Part shown: positions 9,015-16,400 of the stretch, in pieces
Layout of the letters: every line of letters begins with the position of its first letter
Position numbering within the stretch: the stretch's first letter is position 1
Assembly (NCBI GenBank): GCA_025774935.1
Contig: JALGZK010000001.1
Coordinates: 336,266-400,265, forward strand
Reading direction: 5' to 3'
From: a bacterium
GTDB lineage: Bacteria; Joyebacterota; Joyebacteria; Joyebacterales; Joyebacteraceae
DNA: 64,000 nucleotides
The notes under the pieces: model-generated
What the model saw: only the letters and a program-made list of their open reading frames with translations
What the model was told of the DNA's origin: nothing
Database searches by the model: none
Translations under genes and position numbers: made by a program

Positions 9015-10094
9015 ATGGCGCGGAAGGAAGAGTGGCAGCTGGAGCTTGGACGGTCGGTGACGCGAGCCGCGGACCTTGACCGAGTCCTGAAGCTCAGCGA
9101 CGACGAGAAGGCGGCGATCGAGGAACTCCGCGACGCCTACCCCATGAAGATCACGCGTCACTACCTCGACCTCATCGACCCCGGGCGTCCTGACGATCCG
9201 CTCAGGAAGCTCGTCGTCCCCTCGCCTCAGGAGCTCCGTCACAGGCATGGCGAAGAGGACGACGACGTCCACGCCGACGAGGCGCAGTACCAGCCCTGCC
9301 CGGGCATCATACACAGATATCCTGGGAAGCTCCTGCTCATTCCGACCCTGGGCTGCCCGGCGCACTGCCGGTTCTGCTTCCGCAAGGGCAGGAAGGTGCA
9401 GCACCTGAGCCACGAGGAGGGCGAGCGAGCACTCAGCTATATCCGCGGGAACGAGTCGATCCGCGATGTCATCATCACCGGCGGGGAGCCCTTCATTCTG
9501 CCGGACGAGGAGGTTCACTACTGGGTCTCGTCGGTGCGCGCGATCGACCACGTGCAGATCATCCGTGTTACGACGAGGACACCGATCTACCTGCCGTCCC
9601 GAATTACCGACACGCTGGTCGGCATCCTGGCTGAGAACCAGCCCATCTTCGTCACGGTCTCGTTCGTGCACCCGAGAGAGATCACGCCCGAGGTCGAGAG
9701 GGCGCTCGGCAAGCTCTCGGACGCCGGGATCGTCATGCTCCAGCAGGGCCCGATACTGCGGGGGATCAACGACGATCCCGAGGTCCTGAAGGAGATGTAC
9801 GAGAAGCTCGCCTCCCTGCGCGTGCTGCCGTATTACGCCATCTGGGGCATCCACGCGCCTGGTGCGGAGCACTTCCTGGTCGACGGCCACCGCGCGAGCG
9901 AGATCATGGGAGCCCTCGAGAACAAGACCTCCGGCTTCTGCGTGCCTCATCTCATCACGATCGCCAAGGGCGACAAGGTGCGAATGATGGGCTGGTCTCC
10001 CGAGAAGGAGATGTACCACCTGGCGCGCAGGGAGCCCCCTTCCGCGGGCGAACCAGTGCGACTCCACCCGCACCCGGAGACGCGGCACAAGTAG
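9015..10094 (+). CDS. KamA-like radical SAM protein lacking the PLP-binding lysine region
   Basis: A 359-residue radical SAM protein of the lysine 2,3-aminomutase (KamA/EpmB) family. The cluster motif is C114PAHC118RFC121, with GGEP at 156-159 and the family segment TSGFCVP at 305-311. In characterised lysine 2,3-aminomutases the next segment carries DAPGGGGK with the PLP-binding lysine. Here the sequence goes straight from PHLITIA to KGDKVRMMGW, so about 20 residues with that lysine and a substrate aspartate are absent. The other substrate aspartate (in YYIYxCD) aligns with Ile in YYAIWGIH. The C-terminal zinc cysteines are also missing. A PLP-dependent aminomutase function is therefore unlikely. 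The ATG has GGAGG upstream. Confidence 0.8.
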   Translation: MARKEEWQLELGRSVTRAADLDRVLKLSDDEKAAIEELRDAYPMKITRHYLDLIDPGRPDDPLRKLVVPSPQELRHRHGEEDDDVHADEAQYQPCPGIIHRYPGKLLLIPTLGCPAHCRFCFRKGRKVQHLSHEEGERALSYIRGNESIRDVIITGGEPFILPDEEVHYWVSSVRAIDHVQIIRVTTRTPIYLPSRITDTLVGILAENQPIFVTVSFVHPREITPEVERALGKLSDAGIVMLQQGPILRGINDDPEVLKEMYEKLASLRVLPYYAIWGIHAPGAEHFLVDGHRASEIMGALENKTSGFCVPHLITIAKGDKVRMMGWSPEKEMYHLARREPPSAGEPVRLHPHPETRHK

Positions 10095-10176
10095 ACACCG
10101 GACGCGGCGCTCGAGGCGGCGCGACGAACACGATCCACGGCCGGACAGAGCCGTCGCCACGCGGCTCGCCGGACCC

Positions 10177-10208
10177 CCCGCGGCGGCCCATATTCGGGCC
10201 GCCGCGGG
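10177..10208 (+). terminator. Hairpin terminator after the KamA-like gene
   Basis: A perfect 13-bp inverted repeat, CCCGCGGCGGCCC and its complement, around a 6-base ATATTC loop about 80 bp after the stop codon. The tail is not U-rich, so it may act as a weak or Rho-assisted terminator, or as an mRNA 3' stabiliser. Confidence 0.65.
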
Positions 10209-10600
10209 CGTTGTGGAATCACCGGGGGTCCAGGGTCGCGCGTCGAGCCGCCTGGCCAACTGTTCAACAACTGACCCCACCTGTCCCCACATGCGACAAG
10301 AGACCTTGCAAGCTGCGACCAGGCGGCGGCTTGCCGGCGGCCATGTGCGCCCCTGCCACCGCAGTGCCCCGAAAGGCCCCAGCTGCAGGGCCCTTTCCCC
10401 TCATCCGCTGGAACGCCTCTTGCTCGTAAGAGCCACACGAGAGCCATAACGAGGGGCGCCGGGGGCACTTCCCGGACCGGCGCCGGAACGACGGGACGAG
10501 TCCGCGAGGCGGACCGCCACCGCGCGCGTCCAGCGTGGGCGCGAGACGCGGGCGTGGAGCTCGGGAAGCGGCTCATCCCAGTTCAAGGAGGGCAGGAACG
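10209..10600 (+). other. Structured non-coding leader upstream of the FIST gene
   Basis: About 390 bp with no convincing gene. It contains several GC-rich inverted repeats, including GTCCGC/GCGGAC around a GAG loop (10500-10514) and GGCGCCGG pairing with CCGGCGCC between about 10455 and 10486. The AAGGAGGG ribosome site of the FIST gene is at the end. I do not recognise a known riboswitch class. A weak promoter-like pair (TTGCTC near 10420, CATAAC near 10445, spacing 19) is not convincing. Confidence 0.4.
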
Positions 10601-11821
10601 ATGAGAACGGTGAAGTCCGGTGTTGGCTACTGGAACTCGACCGAGTCCTGCGAGGCCGGAAGGCGCGCCGCCGAGAAGGCGATGTCGGACGCGTCTGCCG
10701 AGCGCAGCGACTTCACGGTCGCGTTCTGCGGAGGCAACCACGACCCGATCGACTTCCTGAAGTCGGTCCGAGAAGTGGTCGGAAACCGCGTGCTGATCGG
10801 TGGGACGGCGGTCGGTGTGATCACGAACGAGAAGTCGAGCTACGGCGGCTACGAGGCAGGAGTCGCAGTTGTCTCGTCCGACTCGATCTGGTTCGACGCT
10901 GTCTCCGTCGGCGGCCTCACTGAGAGTGAAGAGGCCGCGGGACAGAGGCTCGGCAACATGCTCCAGCGGAAGGGCGCTGACGAGTCGAAGGCCATCCTGT
11001 TGTTCTACGACTCCGTCAAGAACCCGAAGCCGCTCGCGGTCAATCTCGCGAGCCAGCTCATCCGCGGAGTCGAGAGAGGTCTCGACGGACCGCACGCCCC
11101 CGTGCTGGGTGGCGGGATGCTCCGCGACTATCAGTGGAGCGGGTCGCACGTCTTCGCGAACGACCAGGCGATGACGCAGCACGCCGTGGGCGTCATGATC
11201 TCCGGTGACTGCAACGTCCACCACGCGATCAGCCACGGTTGCGAGCCGGCGAGCGACTACCACACGATCACGAACATCGAGGGGCCCGTCGTCAGAGAGC
11301 TCGACGGACGGCCGGCGCTCGACGTGATCGAGGACATCATCGGCCCCGGCGCCGCCCAGGACTGGCAGCAGTACAGCCTGCTCGTGACGCTCGGCGCCAA
11401 CTACGGCAATGACCCCTACGGCGTGTACGACGAGAACGAGTACGTGAACAGGCTCATCGCTGCCGCGAACCCGGACGACGGTTCCGTGGTGCTCTTCGAG
11501 TCGGACTTCGGGCCTGGCGAGCAGGTTCAGGTGATGAGGCGGAGCAACGAGCACATGCTCGAGTCCGCCCGCGTGATGTCTTCGGACGTCCTGACGAAGA
11601 CGACCGACAAGGACCCCTTCCTCGCGCTGTACATCGACTGCGCCGGCCGCACGAGCGGCTTCTCGGGCGCCGGCCAGGAAGAGGGAGCGATCGTCCAGGA
11701 GATGGTCGGCTCGCGCATGCCGCTCCTCGGTTTCTACTCGGGCGTCGAGATCGCCCCGTTCATGGGCGGATCGAGAGCGCTCGACTGGACCGGCGTGCTG
11801 ATCGTCCTGTCGGAAGGCTAG
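10601..11821 (+). CDS. FIST domain sensory protein
   Basis: A 406-residue soluble protein made of a FIST_N domain (about residues 25-210) and a FIST_C domain (about 225-390). FIST domains are small-ligand sensors, proposed to bind amino acids, and are often linked to histidine kinases, chemoreceptors or diguanylate cyclases. No signal peptide or membrane segment is present. The ATG is chosen because AAGGAGGG lies about ten bases upstream and the sequence before it is not family-like. The following gene, 67 bp away, encodes a soluble hybrid histidine kinase that lacks a FIST domain, so the two may form a split sensor. Confidence 0.85.
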   Translation: MRTVKSGVGYWNSTESCEAGRRAAEKAMSDASAERSDFTVAFCGGNHDPIDFLKSVREVVGNRVLIGGTAVGVITNEKSSYGGYEAGVAVVSSDSIWFDAVSVGGLTESEEAAGQRLGNMLQRKGADESKAILLFYDSVKNPKPLAVNLASQLIRGVERGLDGPHAPVLGGGMLRDYQWSGSHVFANDQAMTQHAVGVMISGDCNVHHAISHGCEPASDYHTITNIEGPVVRELDGRPALDVIEDIIGPGAAQDWQQYSLLVTLGANYGNDPYGVYDENEYVNRLIAAANPDDGSVVLFESDFGPGEQVQVMRRSNEHMLESARVMSSDVLTKTTDKDPFLALYIDCAGRTSGFSGAGQEEGAIVQEMVGSRMPLLGFYSGVEIAPFMGGSRALDWTGVLIVLSEG

Positions 11822-11851
11822 AGGACCGTCCGGATCCCGGCCCGGACCGCA

Positions 11852-11876
11852 CCGGCCCGCCCTCGTGGCGGGCCGG
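11852..11876 (+). terminator. GC hairpin between the FIST and kinase genes
   Basis: Perfect 10-bp inverted repeat CCGGCCCGCC/GGCGGGCCGG with loop CTCGT, 30 bp after the FIST stop and ending 12 bases before the probable kinase start. There is no U tract. It may attenuate transcription into the kinase gene or hide its ribosome site. A GTG in the loop (11865) would be a poor start codon. Confidence 0.5.
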
Positions 11877-11888
11877 GGAGCGAATGAG

Positions 11889-14237
11889 TTGACGAACGGA
11901 ACCGACGACAGAGAAGCCCGGATCCGGGAACTCGAGAACCAGCTGAAGGGCCTGCGGTCGCGGCTCGAGAAGCTCGGCGGCGAGGTCGTGCGCGCCGACT
12001 ACAAGGTCCTGCACCTCACGCAGGAGGTGCGGCGCTCGCGCGAGGCGTTCAGCTTCCTCACCGGCTTCCAGAACAGCATCAGCCGCGCGCAGTCGATCGA
12101 CGCGCTCTACGAATCGGCGCTCAAGGCGATGGTCGCCGAGCTCTGGATGAAGCGGGCGATCGTCCTTCAGCACACGGGACAGTCCAACACCCTGGAGCCG
12201 GCCGGCTCCCTCGGGTATTCGTCCGACGAGTCTGCGGCCCCTGTCACGCTTCCAACAGACGCGCGGAGCGAGTGGTCGAAACCGCAGCTCGTGAACGGCT
12301 CGACGCCTCCCGCGGACTGGATCGAGGCTGTCAGGACCGCTCTCGGAGTCCCGTTCTTCGTGTGGGTCCCGGGCCTGCAGCACGGGCGTGTCGAAACCGT
12401 GCTCGTGGCGGGGAACCTCGTCGAGGACGCCGCGCAGCAGCCGGTCCTGACCGAGCACGACCTCGATCTGATTACCTCCGTCGGGGCAATCCTGTCGGTC
12501 GGCAGGATGAACCTGCTGGCGCGCGGGAAACTCAAGCGGCAGGTCCGCTACCAGTCGCTCCTGCACAAGGTCTCCGCACTCCTGATGCGCGACTTCGACG
12601 CCCCGTCGACGCACTTCGACGAGGTCCTGTCGCAGGTCGGCATTGAGTGGGGCCTCGACCGCGTCCGGCTCCTGATGCGGGACGCGGACGGCAGCGGAGC
12701 GACGATCGGGCACCAGTGGGACTCCGGCAAATGCGCCTCCTCGGACACGTACGTCCTCGATGCGGTCGACCGCTGGCGGGACGCCATGGCGGGCGGCGAG
12801 ACCGTCGTGATCGACGACGTCGCCTCGCTTCCCGAGGCGGACCGCGGACCGCTCAGCTCCATGGGAATCCGTTCGCTCCTTCTCATCCCGATCACGGTCC
12901 AGCAGTCGGTCGTGGCGTGGGCGAGCTTCGAACAGTGCCAGAGCGACAGGAGCTGGCCGTCGGCCGACGTTCAGCTCCTCGAGCTCTTCGGCGGCCTGAT
13001 CTCCCGGGCGATCGCGCGGGAGCGGGAGGTGGAGGAGCGGGCGCAGCTCGAGGCCGAGTACCACCACTCGAAAAAGATGGAAGCGGTCGGTCAGCTCGCC
13101 GGCGGCGTCGCCCACGACTTCAACAACCTCCTCACGACGATCCAGGGGTACGCTCAGCTGATGAGCATGCGCCTCCCCGAGGAATATCGCGACATGCCGG
13201 GCCTGAAGGAGATCGTCATGGCGAGCGAGAGGGCGGCGGGCCTCACACGTCAGCTCCTCGCGTTCAGCAGGCGGGACACCGGGAAGACCGGTCCGGTCGA
13301 GGTCAACACGGTCGTCTCGGACACGATGAAGCTCATGAGCCGCATGCTCGGCGAGAAGGTCACGCTCGATCTCGACCTCGCGGAAGAGATGCCCCCGATC
13401 GTCGGCGACTCGCAGCAGCTCTCCCAGCTCATCATGAACCTCGCCATCAACGCGCGTGACGCGATGCCCGAAGGCGGTTCCCTGACGATCTCGACGCAAG
13501 AGCTGGCGGCCGTCGGAGGACTCCCGCGTCGCTTCAGCATCCCGGGCATCGAGCGCTGCCAGGTCGTTCAGGTCACCGACACAGGCGAGGGGATGGACGA
13601 AGAGACGAAGGAACGCATCTTCGAGCCGTTCTTCACGACGAAGGGAGCAGGGCAGGGCACCGGTCTCGGGCTCTCCATCGTGTTCAGCGTCGTGCGCAGA
13701 CATGGCGGCTTCATAGACGTCGTCAGCGAGCTCGGCAAGGGAACGACGTTCAGCGTCTTCCTCCCGGTCCGTGCGCCCGTCGAGGAGGAGGAAGAGGACC
13801 GCGGCCCCGAGGAGACGCACACAGCGCGGGCGCAGGAGACGATTCTCGTCGTCGAGGACGACGACAGCGTCCGCACGATGATCTGCGAGGTGCTCGAGTC
13901 GCACGGGTACAACGTCCTCGCCGTTACGAACGGGCGGGAGGCGCTCGACGAGCTCGAGCAGGATTCCGGCGACGTCTCGCTCGTCATGACCGACGTGGTC
14001 ATGCCGGAGATGGGCGGCGTCGAGATGTGGGAGCAGTTCGTGGCCGAGGGATACAACGTGCCCACGGTCGTCATGAGCGGCTACCCGCAGGGGAAGGAAT
14101 CGAGCGAGATGCTCAGGGGCGCGGCGGCCTATCTGCAGAAGCCGTTCGGCCCCCGGGAGATCACGCGCGTCGTTCGTCAGACCCTCGACGCAACCACCAC
14201 GAACGCCTCCGACGACACCCCGGCGTCCCTCAATTAG
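11889..14237 (+). CDS. Soluble hybrid sensor histidine kinase (GAF-HisKA-HATPase-REC)
   Basis: About 782 residues with no membrane segment. The order is an N-terminal coiled coil (RELENQLKGLRSRLEKL), a GAF-like region (about 60-210), a second GAF-like region (about 225-375), and HisKA with His409 in GGVAHDFNN. HATPase_c follows, with the N box NLAINARDAMPEGG, DTGEGMDEE and GQGTGLGLS. A C-terminal receiver domain (ILVVEDDDSVR) has phospho-acceptor Asp702 in MTDVVMP and Lys in LQKPF. No DNA-binding output domain is present, so the output is probably phosphotransfer or an intramolecular switch. The TTG start is chosen because GGGGAG lies about eight bases upstream; a GTG at 11865 sits in a hairpin loop without a ribosome site. 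The FIST protein encoded just upstream is a likely input partner. Confidence 0.88.
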   Translation: MTNGTDDREARIRELENQLKGLRSRLEKLGGEVVRADYKVLHLTQEVRRSREAFSFLTGFQNSISRAQSIDALYESALKAMVAELWMKRAIVLQHTGQSNTLEPAGSLGYSSDESAAPVTLPTDARSEWSKPQLVNGSTPPADWIEAVRTALGVPFFVWVPGLQHGRVETVLVAGNLVEDAAQQPVLTEHDLDLITSVGAILSVGRMNLLARGKLKRQVRYQSLLHKVSALLMRDFDAPSTHFDEVLSQVGIEWGLDRVRLLMRDADGSGATIGHQWDSGKCASSDTYVLDAVDRWRDAMAGGETVVIDDVASLPEADRGPLSSMGIRSLLLIPITVQQSVVAWASFEQCQSDRSWPSADVQLLELFGGLISRAIAREREVEERAQLEAEYHHSKKMEAVGQLAGGVAHDFNNLLTTIQGYAQLMSMRLPEEYRDMPGLKEIVMASERAAGLTRQLLAFSRRDTGKTGPVEVNTVVSDTMKLMSRMLGEKVTLDLDLAEEMPPIVGDSQQLSQLIMNLAINARDAMPEGGSLTISTQELAAVGGLPRRFSIPGIERCQVVQVTDTGEGMDEETKERIFEPFFTTKGAGQGTGLGLSIVFSVVRRHGGFIDVVSELGKGTTFSVFLPVRAPVEEEEEDRGPEETHTARAQETILVVEDDDSVRTMICEVLESHGYNVLAVTNGREALDELEQDSGDVSLVMTDVVMPEMGGVEMWEQFVAEGYNVPTVVMSGYPQGKESSEMLRGAAAYLQKPFGPREITRVVRQTLDATTTNASDDTPASLN

Positions 14238-14258
14238 CCCCGCAACACCGTTTTGCCC

Positions 14259-14287
14259 TTGACGCGGGCCGTCCCGCGGCGGAGTAT
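14259..14287 (+). promoter_or_regulatory. Candidate sigma70 promoter for dapB
   Basis: TTGACG and GAGTAT separated by 17 bp, 73 bp before the dapB start and just after the kinase gene. The -35 is good and the -10 is poor. Confidence 0.4.
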
Positions 14288-14359
14288 TCCAGACACCGTC
14301 GAACCCATGGCACAATCACGAGACGCGAGCTTCTTCGTGTCGACCCGCGGGGAGGACCC

Positions 14360-15196
14360 GTGATCCGCATCATTGTCAGCGGGATCTGCGGCCGCATGGG
14401 CAGCATGGTCGCGGGCCTGGTCACGTCGACCGACGACATGAGCCTGGCAGGCGGCGTCGAGATCGCCGGACACGAGGACGTCGGCAGGACGCTCGAGGAA
14501 CTCGCGTGCGGCGCCGGCGAGGACGTGCCCGTTCGGGGCAGCCTGAACGCGTTCGAGGACGGGAGCTTCGACGTTCTGATCGACTTCTCGGCACCCGGAC
14601 AGGCCGTGGCCTGCGCGGAGAGAGCGAGCCGCGCGGGCAAGGGCATCGTCATCGGCACCACCGGCCTCTCCGACGTCCAGATGAACACCGTCCGGAAGGC
14701 CGCGACCCGGTGTCCCGTCGTCGTCGCGCCCAACACGACCCTCGGCGTGAACCTGCTGTTCGCCCTCGCCGGCAGGCTCGCCAGGGCCCTCGGCGACGAC
14801 TTCGACGTCGAGATCGTGGAGTCCCACCACAGGAACAAGAAAGACGCGCCGAGCGGTACTGCGATGAGGCTCACGGAGATTGTCGCGGCGGAGCGCGGGC
14901 TCGACGCGACGGCCGCCGTGCGCGCGGGCCGTGACGGTCTCGACGCGGACCGCGGCCCGGGCGAGATAGGCGTCCACTCGATCCGCGCCGGGGGCATCGT
15001 GGGGCGACACTCGCTCAGGTTCATATCGCCGCTCGAGTCGATCACCCTCGAGCACGAGGCGTTCTCGCGCGAGGCCTTCGCCCGGGGCGCGCTCTCCGCG
15101 GCGAGGTTCGTCATCGGGATGGAGCCAGGGCTCTACGACATGATCGACGTGCTTGGACTCAACGACGACAGAACGCCCGACGACGGATCCGGCTAG
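14360..15196 (+). CDS. dapB: 4-hydroxy-tetrahydrodipicolinate reductase
   Basis: NAD(P)H-dependent reductase that acts after DapA in lysine/DAP synthesis. The 278-residue product has the nucleotide-binding GICGRMGSM near the N-terminus, GTTG (IVIGTTGLSD), and the catalytic and substrate segment SHHRNKKDAPSGTA with the histidine pair and lysine. GTG start with GGGGAGGA upstream. It is 7 kb from dapF-dapA, so the pathway is split into two loci. The next gene, a lipoprotein, starts 16 bp downstream and may be co-transcribed. Confidence 0.95.
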   Translation: MIRIIVSGICGRMGSMVAGLVTSTDDMSLAGGVEIAGHEDVGRTLEELACGAGEDVPVRGSLNAFEDGSFDVLIDFSAPGQAVACAERASRAGKGIVIGTTGLSDVQMNTVRKAATRCPVVVAPNTTLGVNLLFALAGRLARALGDDFDVEIVESHHRNKKDAPSGTAMRLTEIVAAERGLDATAAVRAGRDGLDADRGPGEIGVHSIRAGGIVGRHSLRFISPLESITLEHEAFSREAFARGALSAARFVIGMEPGLYDMIDVLGLNDDRTPDDGSG

Positions 15197-15212
15197 CCGG
15201 AGGAGAACGAAC

Positions 15213-16400
15213 ATGACGCGGCAGGCACGCGCCTTCGCACTCGTCACGCTCCTGGCCGCGGCCCTCGCTGTCGCGGGCTGCGGCCGACACACGTTCGACG
15301 GCGTCGACATCGGCGAGTACGTTCCGCCCGAGTACCGCGACGACGTCATCGAGTCGCTCGAGCGTTCGGGCGACAACGCCCCCGAGCTCCTCGACGCGCT
15401 GCGCGGAGCGCCCGCCGAGGACCGGACGGCAGTGAGCTTCCTGATCGCCGAGATGGCCGCTGCCGACCTCGCGACCGTCGATGCGGCGTTCCTCTTCGAC
15501 ACCGCGCGGCTGGCCCGCGAGGCCCGCGAGCGCTTCCCCTGGGGCGGCGACGTGCCCGACGAGGTCTACCTGCGGTACGTCCTCCCGCCGAGGGTCTCTC
15601 AGGAGCCGCTCGAGCCGTGGCGCGAGTACCTGATGGGCGAGCTCTCGGTGCGCCTCGAGGGCATCAGCTCGATGGAGGAGGCGGCGATCGAGGTCAACAG
15701 ATGGTGCGGCGAGCGCGTCGGCTTCAAGCCCACGCAGCGAAGGGACCAGGGCGTGTTCGAGACGCTCGCCTCGGGATACGGCCGCTGCGAGGAGATGATG
15801 ATCGTCCACATCGCCGCCCTCCGGAGCGTAGGGATCCCCGCGCGGCAGGCGTGGACGCCGTACTGGGCGACGTCGGACAACAACCACGCCTGGACGGAGC
15901 TCATGGTCGACTCGGAGTGGCACTACACCGGAGCCTGCGAGCCGCGTGACGAGCTCGACGACGCGTGGTTCAACGAGTCCGTCAAGGGGGCGGCGCTCGT
16001 CATGTCGTCGGTCGTCGGGACGCCCGCGGCGAGCGACGAGGTCTACCGCGAGGAGGACCGCTACTCGCTCGTCAACTCGACCCGCAACTACTTCAAGCCT
16101 GGCGCCATCGAGGTCACCGTGAAGCGGGGCGGAAGGGCGGCCCGCGAGGTCCCGGTGACCGTGTCGCTCTGGAACTTCGGCGCGCTCCGCGCCATCGCCC
16201 GGGACGAGACCGACGAGGCGGGCACCGTCCGGCTCACGATCGGTGACGGCGAGTACTTCGTCGCGGCGGGCACGACGGAGTCGCGCGACTGGAAGGTGGC
16301 TCGCGTCGTCGCCGGAGACACGACGGGAGTCGAGCTCACGCTGGCCGAGGCCCTGCCGTTCGAGGGTGAGTTCCGACTCGTCTACGTGGAGGAGGAGTAG
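15213..16400 (+). CDS. Transglutaminase-like lipoprotein
   Basis: A 395-residue lipoprotein (LAVAGC, predicted lipid Cys23) with a transglutaminase/protease-like core. The catalytic cysteine is Cys192 in SGYGRCEEM and the histidine is His225 in NNHAWTEL. A third residue is probably Glu243 in CEPRDE, where Asp is more usual. The C-terminal part (about 285-395) looks like a carboxypeptidase-regulatory-like beta-sandwich (VPVTVSLWNFGAL...GTVRLTIGDGEYFV). Such proteins are often peptidases or crosslinkers at the cell envelope. It lies directly upstream, in the same frame, of a paralogue that has lost these catalytic residues. ATG with GGAGGAGAA upstream. Confidence 0.82.
   Translation: MTRQARAFALVTLLAAALAVAGCGRHTFDGVDIGEYVPPEYRDDVIESLERSGDNAPELLDALRGAPAEDRTAVSFLIAEMAAADLATVDAAFLFDTARLAREARERFPWGGDVPDEVYLRYVLPPRVSQEPLEPWREYLMGELSVRLEGISSMEEAAIEVNRWCGERVGFKPTQRRDQGVFETLASGYGRCEEMMIVHIAALRSVGIPARQAWTPYWATSDNNHAWTELMVDSEWHYTGACEPRDELDDAWFNESVKGAALVMSSVVGTPAASDEVYREEDRYSLVNSTRNYFKPGAIEVTVKRGGRAAREVPVTVSLWNFGALRAIARDETDEAGTVRLTIGDGEYFVAAGTTESRDWKVARVVAGDTTGVELTLAEALPFEGEFRLVYVEEE

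Noticed and set aside
9015-10094. Annotation as EpmB or lysine 2,3-aminomutase
   Set aside because: The PLP lysine segment is absent, and no efp or epmA gene is nearby to support EpmB.
10211-10449. Two overlapping small frames of 72-78 codons in the gap before the FIST gene
   Set aside because: No ribosome site, no recognisable motif and composition like the surrounding non-coding sequence.
11865-11888. GTG start for the hybrid kinase
   Set aside because: It lies in the loop of a 10-bp GC hairpin with no ribosome site; TTG 11889 has GGGGAG upstream.
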